From: Sediminibacterium sp.
GTDB lineage: Bacteria; Bacteroidota; Bacteroidia; Chitinophagales; Chitinophagaceae
Direction: 5' to 3'
Length of the DNA: 16,052 bases
NCBI GenBank assembly: GCA_017987615.1
Contig: JAGNTI010000011.1
Span: 1-16,052, forward strand
Every line of letters starts with the position of its first letter. The stretch's first letter is position 1. Under the pieces are notes generated by a model. It saw nothing but the letters and a program-made list of their open reading frames with translations, searched no databases and was not told the origin of the DNA. This document shows, piece after piece, positions 7,053 to 15,093 of the stretch. Both the position numbers and the translations under genes were made by a program.

Positions 7053-7811
7053 ATGGCACTATTTGAATCAGGAAATCCTACCCTTTCAGAAAAAATGTTT
7101 GACAAAGTAGGTCACGCACAGGCAAATGCAGAAGGCACGATGTCTGTTAGAGGCACCATGAATAAATTTGGACTCATGCTAGTAGGTGTAATTGCTGGAG
7201 CAGGCTACACTTGGCATTTAATTGATCAAAACAATCCTACCCTCGCACAAACCCTTATGATTGTGGGTGTTATAGGTGGACTCATTACAGCACTAGCCAT
7301 CACTTTTAAACCTAACTGGGCCCCTGCACTAGCACCTGCTTATGCAATACTTGAAGGCTTATTTTTAGGCGCTATATCTAAAATGTTTAACGACGCTTTT
7401 TACCCAGGCATTGTGGTACAAGCAGTAGGTCTAACATTTGGCGTAGCGGTTGCTATGTTTTTACTCTATAATTTTAGAGTGATTAAACCCACCGAAAAAT
7501 TTAAGTCTATGATGATGAGCGCCATGCTTGGCATTGCCATCTTTTATTTACTTACCTGGATACTTGGTTTATTTGGCGTTGACGTAAGTTTTGTTAGAGA
7601 CAACTCTATGTTAAGTATTGGTATTAGCTTATTTATTGTAGCGATTGCAGCACTCAATTTAATTTTAGATTTTGATATGATTGAACAAGGTGCACAGAGA
7701 GGCGCTCCACAATTTATGGAGTGGTATGCAGCTTTTGGTTTGATGGTAACCATTGTATGGTTATATTTAGAAATCTTAAGATTACTTAGCAAACTATCAA
7801 GCAGAGATTAA
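7053..7811 (+). CDS. Bax inhibitor-1/YccA family membrane protein
   Basis: This is a seven-pass inner-membrane protein of the Bax inhibitor-1 (TMBIM) family. Bacterial members include the pH-sensitive calcium leak channel YetJ and E. coli YccA, a modulator of FtsH. Hydrophobic segments lie near residues 38-57, 66-84, 90-110, 118-138, 152-173, 186-206 and 222-244, after a polar N-terminal tail of about 35 residues. The ALNLILDFDMIEQGA block (200-214), with acidic residues at the end of helix six, and the final WLYLEILRLL helix are characteristic. At 252 residues it belongs to the longer bacterial variant with an extended N-terminus. Its specific function in this organism is not determinable. 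The stop overlaps the start of the next gene by one base (TAATG), suggesting coupled expression. Confidence 0.9.
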   Translation: MALFESGNPTLSEKMFDKVGHAQANAEGTMSVRGTMNKFGLMLVGVIAGAGYTWHLIDQNNPTLAQTLMIVGVIGGLITALAITFKPNWAPALAPAYAILEGLFLGAISKMFNDAFYPGIVVQAVGLTFGVAVAMFLLYNFRVIKPTEKFKSMMMSAMLGIAIFYLLTWILGLFGVDVSFVRDNSMLSIGISLFIVAIAALNLILDFDMIEQGAQRGAPQFMEWYAAFGLMVTIVWLYLEILRLLSKLSSRD

Positions 7812-9367
7812 TGCAAAAAAATAAATTATTCATATTTAAAATGGTAGCAGCTTTTGGGTTGCTACCATTTTTTATTGCGGCACAAGTGGGTTTTCAACCT
7901 CCCTATTTTAAAGACAGTAATAGGCTAGAAAAACTGCGCATCGCATTTCCGGTGGTTGAAAAAATGGTGCAAAAATATGCAGTAGAAAATCATTTTCCGG
8001 GCTACAGTTTTGGCATCGTACTTGACGGAAAGCTAGTGTATACAACGAGTAGCGGCTATACCAATTTGCAAACCAAAACGCCTGCTACGGCAAAAAGCAT
8101 GTTTAGAATTGCTTCAATGTCTAAAAGTTTTACAGCGATGGCCATTTTAAAACTAAGAGATGAAGGCAAATTAAACCTTCACGATAAAGCCAGCAAGTAT
8201 ATTCCTGAATTAAAAAATCAAGGGCTCACCACAGATGCAGCGCCCATCACCATTAGAGATTTACTCACACACTCGGCAGGATTTCCAGAGGACAACCCAT
8301 GGGGCGATCGTCAGCTAGAAAAAACGTCTCAAGAATTTTTAGCATTCATCAAAAAAGGAATTCATTTTTCAACTGCTACTGGTTTATCTTATGAATACAG
8401 CAATGTAGGTTTTACCATGCTTGGCTATATCATAGAAAAAGTAACGGGAAAAAATTATGGTGCATATATTAGAGAAAATATTTGGAAGCCACTTAACATG
8501 GAAGCCAGTTGGGAATATTCTAGCATTGATGATGCAAAGCTCGCACACGGTTATAGATGGATCAATAATAACTGGACTGAAGAACCTTTATTACATGATG
8601 GTATTTATGGCGCCATGGGAGGCATGATTACAAGTCTAGAATCTTTTAGTAAATATGTATCGCTTCATTTGGACGCCTGGCCAGCCCGAAACGGCCCTAG
8701 CACTGGGCCCATTAGTAGAAGCTCCATTAGAGAAATGCACCAGGCAAGTAGATTTATTGGACTGAACCCGACCTACAAGTACCCTTCTGGTAGAGCTTGC
8801 GCAACAACGGCCGCCTATGGTTATGGATTAAGTTGGTTAAAAGATTGCACCGGCCGAACAAGCATAGCGCATAGTGGTGGACTTCCCGGATTTGGTAGTA
8901 ACTGGAGAATACTTCCGGAATATGGACTAGGTGTAATACTGCTTGCAAACGTAACCTACGCCCCAACTGCAGTACTCAACACCATGGTGATTGATACCAT
9001 TTTAAGAATGGGAAATGTAGATTTACAACCCAGAATTTTACCGGCATCTGCTGCATTAAAAAATGCACAAGCAAAATTAACGGCTCTATTGCCAAGTTGG
9101 AAAAACGCAGCGGCTTCTAATTTATTTGCCGAAAACTTTTTTGATGATTATAAAATAGACGCATTAATCAAAGAAGCCAGTTCAATTTTTGAAGCAGCCG
9201 GACCTATTACTGGACCAGGAAATTTTATTCCGGAAAATGAACTGCGTGGTTATTATTATATCCATGCAAAAAACGGAATGATAAAAATCAGTTTTACATT
9301 AACGCCTACAAATCCTGCGCAAATTCAGGAGTATCATATTAGCTTTCAAAAGCATATCGAAGAATAA
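7811..9367 (+). CDS. Exported serine hydrolase of the beta-lactamase / PBP4* family
   Basis: The first 24 residues form a signal peptide (MQKNKLFIFK, then a hydrophobic core ending FIAA), so the protein is predicted periplasmic or surface-exposed. The fold motifs of class C beta-lactamase-like enzymes are all present: nucleophile motif S102-M-S-K105, Y196-S-N198, and H354-S-G-G357 in place of the KTG box. HSG replacing KTG is common in the esterase, D-aminopeptidase and penicillin-binding-like branch rather than in true beta-lactamases. Residues about 370-395 complete the fold, and about 120 C-terminal residues form an extra domain with no recognised motif. Substrates in the family range from D-amino-acid peptides to esters. 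The start overlaps the stop of the Bax inhibitor-like gene by one base. There is no sign that it confers beta-lactam resistance. Confidence 0.9.
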   Translation: MQKNKLFIFKMVAAFGLLPFFIAAQVGFQPPYFKDSNRLEKLRIAFPVVEKMVQKYAVENHFPGYSFGIVLDGKLVYTTSSGYTNLQTKTPATAKSMFRIASMSKSFTAMAILKLRDEGKLNLHDKASKYIPELKNQGLTTDAAPITIRDLLTHSAGFPEDNPWGDRQLEKTSQEFLAFIKKGIHFSTATGLSYEYSNVGFTMLGYIIEKVTGKNYGAYIRENIWKPLNMEASWEYSSIDDAKLAHGYRWINNNWTEEPLLHDGIYGAMGGMITSLESFSKYVSLHLDAWPARNGPSTGPISRSSIREMHQASRFIGLNPTYKYPSGRACATTAAYGYGLSWLKDCTGRTSIAHSGGLPGFGSNWRILPEYGLGVILLANVTYAPTAVLNTMVIDTILRMGNVDLQPRILPASAALKNAQAKLTALLPSWKNAAASNLFAENFFDDYKIDALIKEASSIFEAAGPITGPGNFIPENELRGYYYIHAKNGMIKISFTLTPTNPAQIQEYHISFQKHIEE

Positions 9368-9379
9368 AATACTACTATT

Positions 9380-10960
9380 TTACTTTCTGATAGCAACACC
9401 TGCTCTTGCGCCCGTGTGTACACCTGCATCTACCGTGACAACACCATTTACAATGATGTAACTAAATCCTGTTGCATATTGGTGGGGATTTTTGTATTCG
9501 GCTCTGTCACCCACTTCTGCTTCATTGAATAAAACAATATCAGCAGCAAAATTTTGACGAAGCAAGCCCCTATCGGTAAAGCCAAACTTTTGTGCAGGAA
9601 GTGACGTCATGCGGCGCACGGCTTCTTCTAAACCAATGACATTTTCTTCACGTACATATTTTTTTAACACCCTTGCATTGGTGCCATAGCCTCTTGGATG
9701 CGGATTGCCTTCTTTGTACACACGAATACTTGCATCGGAAGCAAACATGTTAAATGGATAACGCATAATGGCTTTAATATCTGCTTCACTCATGCCATGA
9801 AACACCATGGAAGCGCCACCCTTTTCCATCATTTCAATAATGGTTTCTGCTTCCTGTTTTGCCGTATGTTTTTTTCCTAGTGTTGTGTTTACTTCTTCAA
9901 TACTTTTTCCATTAAGTGTGGTGTCTTTTGCATAGTACGCAACCACTGGATAACTAAAATGTTTTAGTTTTCTTTTTGCGAGTCGCGCTAACATATAAGT
10001 GGTAACTTCTTTTCGCACAGAAGGCCTTGCAAGTCTTGCAACAATAGAGTCTTGGCCGTCTGCAAGAACCCAGTCAGGAATCAGTGTACTTAAAGAAGTA
10101 CTACTTGCCGTATACGGATATTGATCGATGGTTACATCTAGCCCATTTTTTCGTGCATTCATAATAAGTGGCAAGGTTTCACGACTTCTGCCCCAGTTTT
10201 GTTGACCACTTAATTTAAAATGAGAAATTTGCACGGGCATATTTGCAGCCGTTCCAATATAAAGCGCTTCTTCGATGGCAGCTACTACACTGTCCCCTTC
10301 ATCACGCATATGCGATGCGTAAACACCATTATATTTTGCAGCTACTTTTGCCAAGCGCACAATTTCTTCGGTGGTAGAATACGTGCCCGGAATATAAATG
10401 AGTCCGGTAGACATCCCAACGGCTCCATCACGCATGGCTTTGTCAACTATATTTTCCATGGCTTGCATTTCTGCTTCGGTAGGGTTTCGGCTAGCTCTTC
10501 CCATTACTTTTTTTCTAACATCATTGTGTCCGATTAATGCCGCTACGTTGACTGATGTTTTTAAGCTATCAATTTTGCGTAGATACCTTCCAATATTTGC
10601 ATCCGATGAGCCGCAATTACCAGTAATTACCGTTGTAACACCATCATAAATAAAATTGGTGGCCTCCGGATTTTTAACCTCGTCACCTTCTATATGTGTG
10701 TGCACATCAATAAATCCTGGAGCTGCCACAAGGCCGGTCGCATCAATTACTTTTTTAGCATTCCATCCAGCTAATTTTCCAATTTGAATAATTTTACCAC
10801 TACCTATAGCGATGTCGCCATAAAACCATGAATTACCCGTGCCATCTAAAATTTTGGCGTTTTTAATGATGATATCAGCAGTTTGGCTTGGCATTTGAGC
10901 CTGCACCGATAGGGCTAAAAAAACAATAAAAACAAGGAATGAAGAGCGTTTATATCCCAT
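9380..10960 (-). CDS. Exported N-acyl-D-amino-acid deacylase-like amidohydrolase
   Basis: This 526-residue metal-dependent amidohydrolase resembles D-aminoacylase, which hydrolyses N-acyl-D-amino acids to a carboxylate and a free D-amino acid. A signal peptide (residues about 1-22, ending LSVQAQ) places it in the periplasm, unlike many cytosolic homologs. Metal and catalytic residues of the D-aminoacylase branch are visible: His87 and His89 (DVHTH), Cys116 (TGNCG), His217 (SHMRDEGD), His247 (ISHFK) and Asp409 (MFASDASI). The C-terminal HPRGYGT, EEAVRRMTSLPAQKFGF and ADIVLFN motifs are also typical. Its stop lies 13 bases from that of the convergent serine hydrolase. A dihydroorotase- or hydantoinase-like role is less likely given the Cys and SHMRDE motifs. 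The exact acyl and amino-acid preference is unknown. Confidence 0.88.
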   Translation of the reverse strand: MGYKRSSFLVFIVFLALSVQAQMPSQTADIIIKNAKILDGTGNSWFYGDIAIGSGKIIQIGKLAGWNAKKVIDATGLVAAPGFIDVHTHIEGDEVKNPEATNFIYDGVTTVITGNCGSSDANIGRYLRKIDSLKTSVNVAALIGHNDVRKKVMGRASRNPTEAEMQAMENIVDKAMRDGAVGMSTGLIYIPGTYSTTEEIVRLAKVAAKYNGVYASHMRDEGDSVVAAIEEALYIGTAANMPVQISHFKLSGQQNWGRSRETLPLIMNARKNGLDVTIDQYPYTASSTSLSTLIPDWVLADGQDSIVARLARPSVRKEVTTYMLARLAKRKLKHFSYPVVAYYAKDTTLNGKSIEEVNTTLGKKHTAKQEAETIIEMMEKGGASMVFHGMSEADIKAIMRYPFNMFASDASIRVYKEGNPHPRGYGTNARVLKKYVREENVIGLEEAVRRMTSLPAQKFGFTDRGLLRQNFAADIVLFNEAEVGDRAEYKNPHQYATGFSYIIVNGVVTVDAGVHTGARAGVAIRK

Positions 10961-11008
10961 AAGTCTAAAATTATACGGGAAGATAAGTATTCTTTAGGCT
11001 CATTTAGG

Positions 11009-11040
11009 TTGAAAATCTCCACCCGAATAACGTAAATTTG
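11009..11040 (+). promoter_or_regulatory. Candidate prfA promoter
   Basis: TTG (11009-11011), a 21-base spacer and TAAATTTG (11033-11040) match the Bacteroidota TTG/TAnnTTTG promoter on both elements. This is the best promoter match in the window. It predicts transcription starting about 20-25 bases before the prfA ATG at 11067. Confidence 0.6.
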
Positions 11041-11066
11041 CCCTCCAATAAGAACTACAATACCCT

Positions 11067-12128
11067 ATGCTCGATAAGTTAGAAGCCATAAAAGCCCGTT
11101 TTGACCAGGTAGGCATTGCCCTTACCAACCCCGAAATTATCAATGACCAAAAACAGTTTGGAGCATATAGTAAGGAGTACCGTTCATTAGAGAAAATTGT
11201 ACAGCCCTACGAAAAGTATGTAAGGGTTCTTTCGGATTATGCATTTGCCAAAGAAAGCCAAAATAGTAGTGATGAAGATATGCGTGAGTTGGCTAAAATG
11301 GAATTACCAGATTTAGAAATTCAAAAAGAACAATTAGAAGCTACTTTAACCAAGCTATTAATTCCAAAAGATCCACAAGACGATAAAAATGCCATTTTAG
11401 AAATTAGAGCAGGAACCGGTGGCGACGAAGCCAGTTTATTTGCTGGTGATTTACTAGGTATGTACTTACGTTACTGTTCTAAAAAAGGTTGGAAGACAGC
11501 CGTGGTTAGTGAAAGTGAAGGTACGGTTGGAGGTTACAAAGAAGTGATACTTGAAGTAACGGGAGAAGACGTGTATGGTACCCTCAAATTTGAAAGTGGT
11601 GTACACCGTGTGCAACGTGTTCCAAACACAGAAACCCAGGGTCGTGTGCATACTTCAGCTGCAACGGTTGCAGTAATGCCTGAAGCAGAAGAAGTGGATT
11701 TTGAATTGAAAGAGAGTGATGTGAAAATGGAAACCGCGCGAAGTGGTGGTGCAGGTGGACAAAACGTAAACAAAGTAGAAACAAAAGTATTTTTAACGCA
11801 TATTCCTACCGGCGTTGTGGTTGTTTGTCAAACAGAAAGATCGCAACTTGGTAACCGCGAAAAAGCAATGAATATGCTTCGTACTAAATTATACGAAGAG
11901 CAGGTACGCAAGCAAGAAGAAGAAATTTCTACAAGGCGTAAAACACTCGTAAGTACCGGTGATAGAAGCGCCAAGATAAGAACCTACAACTGGCCACAGG
12001 GAAGGGTTACAGACCACCGCATTGGATTAACATCGTACAATTTAGACGCTGTTGTTGGAGGTGAAATTGAAGAATTTATTGAGGCTTTACAAATGGCTGA
12101 GAACGCCGAAAAAATGCTCGTGCAATAA
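11067..12128 (+). CDS. prfA: Peptide chain release factor 1
   Basis: RF1 reads UAA and UAG stop codons and triggers peptidyl-tRNA hydrolysis. The 353-residue length is close to the E. coli protein (360). The catalytic GGQ loop is at 230-232 within [14 protein letters not shown]. The stop-codon recognition tripeptide lies in [20 protein letters not shown], giving P186-N187-T188 in the PxT position; E. coli has PAT. It is RF1 rather than RF2 because the tripeptide is PxT and not SPF, and because no programmed frameshift is needed. No prmC/hemK methyltransferase gene, a frequent neighbour in other bacteria, lies alongside. The gene stands alone with its own promoter and ends one base before the convergent galE stop. 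Confidence 0.96.
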   Translation: MLDKLEAIKARFDQVGIALTNPEIINDQKQFGAYSKEYRSLEKIVQPYEKYVRVLSDYAFAKESQNSSDEDMRELAKMELPDLEIQKEQLEATLTKLLIPKDPQDDKNAILEIRAGTGGDEASLFAGDLLGMYLRYCSKKGWKTAVVSESEGTVGGYKEVILEVTGEDVYGTLKFESGVHRVQRVPNTETQGRVHTSAATVAVMPEAEEVDFELKESDVKMETARSGGAGGQNVNKVETKVFLTHIPTGVVVVCQTERSQLGNREKAMNMLRTKLYEEQVRKQEEEISTRRKTLVSTGDRSAKIRTYNWPQGRVTDHRIGLTSYNLDAVVGGEIEEFIEALQMAENAEKMLVQ

Positions 12129-12142
12129 ACTAGTTTTTTGCA
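12121..12142. repeat. 22-bp near-perfect palindrome spanning the prfA and galE stop codons
   Basis: TGCAATAAACT (12121-12131) is followed immediately by AGTTTTTTGCA (12132-12142), its reverse complement except for one position. Both convergent stop codons lie inside it. It could fold into a hairpin in either transcript and may serve as a bidirectional terminator, although the stem is AT-rich and a T-run is only partly present. Confidence 0.5.
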
Positions 12143-13167
12143 ATCGAATCTTTTAGTTGCACTTCTTTTTCCCAAGCCCAAGCTGTGCGCATCATATCTT
12201 CGATGGAGTAATTAATTTTCCAACCAAGTTTACTGATGGCTTTTTCATTGTTGGCATAAATAGCCACAATATCTCCAGCCCTGCGAGGGCCTATTTCATA
12301 ATTTAGAAATGTGCCACTTACCGCTTCAAAGGTTTGAATGGCTTCGAGTACAGAAATACCGTTTCCTGTTCCTAAATTAAATACTTCGCAAGCCTCCGCA
12401 TTTTTATCTGCTAACAAATATTGTAATGCAAGCGTATGTGCACTGGCAATATCACAAACATGTATATAGTCTCTAATACAACTACCATCACGGGTTGGAT
12501 AATCATTACCATACACCATCATTGTAGGCAGTTTGCCAATGGCAGTTTGTGTAATAGCAGGCACTAGATTCTGTGGTCGACCAATAGGAAGTTCACCAAT
12601 CAGTGCAGAAGGGTGTGCACCTACTGGATTGAAATAACGAAGCAGTATAACATTTGCTCCACCTGCTGCAGCTATATTTTGTAGTATTTCTTCACCCATT
12701 TGCTTGGTGGCACCATAAGGTGATTCTGCTTTTTTAACTTCAGAATTTTCGGTAACTGGTGATGCATCCGGATTGCCATACACCGTGCAAGAAGATGAAA
12801 ATACAAAATGAGGAATATCAAATTCCTGCACACACTTTAAAATGTTTACGAGCGATCCAATATTGTTTTCGTAATAAAATAGGGGCTCCTGCACCGATTC
12901 CCCAACTGCTTTATACGCCGCAAAGTGAATGATACCAGCGATGTCAGGGTTTTCCTGAAAAACCGCTAATGTATCATCAAAGTTTTTTAAATCTACTTCG
13001 TAATTTTTTATACGCTTGCCTGTAATTTTTTCTATGGCTGCTACTGCATAATTTGAAGACCTAGAAAAGTTGTCTATAGAGATAACATCAAATCCATTTG
13101 CCAATAAATCTACAATGGTATGTGAACCTATATAACCACAACCGCCAGTTACTAATATTTTTGCCAT
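12130..13167 (-). CDS. galE: UDP-glucose 4-epimerase
   Basis: GalE interconverts UDP-glucose and UDP-galactose, supplying galactose for envelope polysaccharides and the Leloir pathway. The 345-residue protein is an extended short-chain dehydrogenase. The NAD-binding GGCGYIGSH motif is at 8-16, Asp32 follows strand two (SIDNFSRSSNY), and HFAAYKAVGES is at 81-91. The catalytic residues lie in SSSCTVYG (124-131) and the YxxxK pair Tyr151/Lys155. NPVGAHPSALIGE, RDYIHVCDIA and the LGTGNGISVLE region are typical of GalE. It follows the two-component kinase gene on the same strand with a 56-base gap and could be read through from it. A CTAATTTG-like sequence (minus strand, near 13196-13189) might be its own weak -7 box. 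Specificity for UDP-GlcNAc cannot be excluded. Confidence 0.93.
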   Translation of the reverse strand: MAKILVTGGCGYIGSHTIVDLLANGFDVISIDNFSRSSNYAVAAIEKITGKRIKNYEVDLKNFDDTLAVFQENPDIAGIIHFAAYKAVGESVQEPLFYYENNIGSLVNILKCVQEFDIPHFVFSSSCTVYGNPDASPVTENSEVKKAESPYGATKQMGEEILQNIAAAGGANVILLRYFNPVGAHPSALIGELPIGRPQNLVPAITQTAIGKLPTMMVYGNDYPTRDGSCIRDYIHVCDIASAHTLALQYLLADKNAEACEVFNLGTGNGISVLEAIQTFEAVSGTFLNYEIGPRRAGDIVAIYANNEKAISKLGWKINYSIEDMMRTAWAWEKEVQLKDSIAKN

Positions 13168-13223
13168 TTGAAATGCGTATTAAGCCTGCAAATTAGGTAG
13201 AGATCGGGAATATAGAAAAAGAA

Positions 13224-14261
13224 TTATGCGTTTGTTGCAAGCGTGAAACCAATCGTAGTTCCAATATCCAATTTACTGCGAACATGGATGGTTTGACCAT
13301 GCGCTTCAACAATATGCTTACATATCGCAAGTCCAATACCGGCGCCACCGGCGTCTCTACTGCGCCCTTTATCGGTTCTGTAAAAACGTTCAAATATCCG
13401 GGGCAAATGTTCTTCAGCAATACCAATACCATCGTCGCTAATTTCGACAAGTACATGGTCTTCATCGGTTTTGTAAACACTGGCAACAATAGATCCGTCT
13501 TGCTTTCCGTATTTAGATGCATTGACCACTAAATTATTGAGTACCTGACGTACTTTTTCTTTGTCGGCAAATACCAATGTTTGACCCTCTGATCCTTTTT
13601 TGAAACTGCAACTGATGTTTTGTTTGGCCGCCTTAATTGATAAAGCGTCAAATACTTCTTTGATGATATCTTGTATAAAAAAAGTAGACTTATTGAGCGG
13701 CTGTTCCCCCATTTCAAGCTTTGCAATTTCGTCGAGGTCTTTTACCAAATTCACCATCCGGTCTACATTTTTAGACGCATTTTTTAAAAAGCGAACGGCC
13801 GTTTCTGGACTTTCGAGTGCACCATCTAATAAAGTGTCTACATATCCCTGAATCGCAAAAATGGGGGTTTTAATTTCGTGTGATAAGTTTTGTAAAAATT
13901 CTTTGCGGTAGTTTTCGTTTGTTTTAAGTTGCTCTATCTCAGCACTTCTTTGTTCGGCCCACTGCACTACTTCTTCACCAACTTCATCAAGTTCTTTTTT
14001 TGGTAAAATATACTTGAAATAGGTTTCTTCTCTTTTCGTTGCTTTTGTTTGGTATATGAGCTTGTAAATAAGTTTGATTTTTCGGTTTACGAAAATTTCA
14101 AAAATATAACGGATCAGTAAATAAGATGCGATACCTGTGGTTAAAAAAGTAACGGCAAAATGAAACCAACTATGGTAAATGAAACCAATAGTGCTAGAAA
14201 AACCAAGTGCTATGATAGCTGCTGCAAAGGCCGCCAGTTGCTGAATGGAAAGGTTTTTCAT
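13224..14261 (-). CDS. Sensor histidine kinase with minimal extracytoplasmic region
   Basis: This is the membrane sensor kinase of a two-component system and partner of the regulator encoded 8 bases upstream. Two hydrophobic helices (about 7-29 and 34-54) are separated by only a few residues (HSWFH), so there is almost no periplasmic sensor. After a basic and then helical linker (about 56-120), the HisKA domain contains the phospho-acceptor His128 in NLSHEIKTP. The ATPase domain shows the N-box NNLVVNASKYG (242-252), the G1 box DDGIGI (276-281), the F-box RIFERFYRTD, and the G2 box GGAGIGL (305-311). No HAMP or PAS domain is apparent. The 345-residue length and motif style resemble PhoR-type kinases of Bacteroidota, but no phosphate genes lie nearby, so I give no symbol. 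Confidence 0.93.
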   Translation of the reverse strand: MKNLSIQQLAAFAAAIIALGFSSTIGFIYHSWFHFAVTFLTTGIASYLLIRYIFEIFVNRKIKLIYKLIYQTKATKREETYFKYILPKKELDEVGEEVVQWAEQRSAEIEQLKTNENYRKEFLQNLSHEIKTPIFAIQGYVDTLLDGALESPETAVRFLKNASKNVDRMVNLVKDLDEIAKLEMGEQPLNKSTFFIQDIIKEVFDALSIKAAKQNISCSFKKGSEGQTLVFADKEKVRQVLNNLVVNASKYGKQDGSIVASVYKTDEDHVLVEISDDGIGIAEEHLPRIFERFYRTDKGRSRDAGGAGIGLAICKHIVEAHGQTIHVRSKLDIGTTIGFTLATNA

Positions 14262-14269
14262 GCTGCAAA

Positions 14270-14956
14270 TTAAGGTAAATCAAATTTATATCCCACACCT
14301 TTAACAGTTGTAATACAGTCGATTCCTAATTTTTGACGGATCTTTCGGATATGTACATCAATAGTTCGGTCGCCCACAATCACTTCGTTACCCCAAATTT
14401 GTGAGAGTATTTCGTTGCGTAAAAAAACTCGGCCAGGTCTAGAAGCGAGTAAGTGCAAAAGTTCAAATTCTTTTTTAGCGAGTACCTTTTCATCGCCACC
14501 AATAGTTACCATAAACTTGATGTTGTCGATTTGCATAGAACCAAACTGCATAACAGAAGAAGCTTCTTTTGGTGAAACCCTTCTAAACAAAGCATTCACA
14601 CGACTTACCAGCACTTTGGGAGAAATGGGCTTATTGACATAGTCGTCAGCGCCAATTTCTAGCCCCGTTATTTGTGATGCTTCGTCACTCATCGCCGTTA
14701 AAAAAATAATGAGCGTTTCTTTAAATTCGGTTTGCGCGCGCAATATTTCACAAACCTGGATGCCCGTTTTTTTAGGCATCATAATATCGAGTATCAGTAA
14801 ATCTGGTTTGATTTTTTTTGCTAGATCCACGGCCTCATCGCCATTTTTAGCAGTGTGTACCTCGTAGCCTTCTTTTTGTAAATTGTAGCCCACTATTTCT
14901 AAAATATCGGGTTCGTCGTCGGCAATCAATATTTTTTTAAGAGGGGCGGCAGCCAT
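14270..14956 (-). CDS. Response regulator, OmpR/PhoB family
   Basis: This 228-residue DNA-binding regulator is phosphorylated by the kinase encoded just downstream. The receiver domain (about 7-122) has the acidic pair Asp13/Asp14, the phospho-acceptor Asp57 (LILDIMMP), Thr87 (FLTAMS) and Lys109 (YVNKP). The C-terminal winged-helix domain (about 132-228) includes KKEFELLHLLASRPGRVFLR, the recognition helix region VGDRTIDVHIRKIRQKLG and the terminal VKGVGYKF hairpin. The start at 14956 gives a short MAAAPLKK lead before the first strand, which is reasonable. It is first in a regulator-kinase operon and probably autoregulates, as many PhoB-like regulators do; repeats in the upstream region may be relevant. 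Its regulon cannot be deduced from the sequence. Confidence 0.95.
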   Translation of the reverse strand: MAAAPLKKILIADDEPDILEIVGYNLQKEGYEVHTAKNGDEAVDLAKKIKPDLLILDIMMPKKTGIQVCEILRAQTEFKETLIIFLTAMSDEASQITGLEIGADDYVNKPISPKVLVSRVNALFRRVSPKEASSVMQFGSMQIDNIKFMVTIGGDEKVLAKKEFELLHLLASRPGRVFLRNEILSQIWGNEVIVGDRTIDVHIRKIRQKLGIDCITTVKGVGYKFDLP

Positions 14957-14975
14957 AATTGATAGGTAGTTTACA

Positions 14976-14983
14976 CAAATTTA
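14976..14983 (-). promoter_or_regulatory. Candidate -7 element for the two-component operon
   Basis: On the minus strand this reads TAAATTTG, an exact TAnnTTTG match, 19 bases before the response-regulator ATG at 14956. No clear -33 TTG is seen at standard spacing, which would fit a promoter that needs an activator, though this is only suggestive. Confidence 0.5.
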
Positions 14984-15004
14984 ATTTTAAAGATTGGTAA
15001 AGTC

Positions 15005-15054
15005 GCCTTTTAGGGATATTATGTAATTGTTAAGCCTTTTAAGGACGCCTTAAC
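15005..15054. repeat. GCCTTTTA direct repeats and a GTTAAG/CTTAAC dyad in the divergent promoter region
   Basis: GCCTTTTA occurs at 15005-15012 and again at 15034-15041, and a shortened GCCTTA occurs at 15047-15052. GTTAAG (15029-15034) and CTTAAC (15049-15054) are inverted arms enclosing an inner CCTT/AAGG pair. The cluster lies between the response-regulator gene and the divergent gene at 15106, a likely place for operators. There is no direct evidence of binding. Confidence 0.4.
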
Positions 15055-15085
15055 AAAATAAGCCACCAACTGGTTTATAAGGTTG

Positions 15086-15093
15086 TATTTTTA
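15086..15093 (+). promoter_or_regulatory. Weak candidate -7 element for the exported protein gene
   Basis: TATTTTTA matches TAnnTTTG except for the last base and lies 12 bases upstream of the ATG at 15106. No -33 TTG is seen at proper spacing, and the predicted leader would be very short. This is a tentative call. Confidence 0.25.

Noticed and set aside
8668..8712. Locally GC-rich patch with GGCC and GGGCCC repeats inside the serine hydrolase, resembling an insertion or hairpin
   Set aside because: It translates in frame as a Pro/Gly/Ala/Arg-rich loop (AWPARNGPSTGP) of a kind seen in this hydrolase family, so amino-acid composition explains the base bias.
7811..9367. Serine hydrolase as a beta-lactam resistance gene
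   Set aside because: It has HSG rather than KTG, a long extra C-terminal domain and a housekeeping-type context; the family is mostly esterases and peptidases.
13193..13522. 109-codon minus-strand frame overlapping the kinase gene in another frame
   Set aside because: It overlaps the conserved ATPase domain of the kinase in a shifted frame and shows no independent motif.
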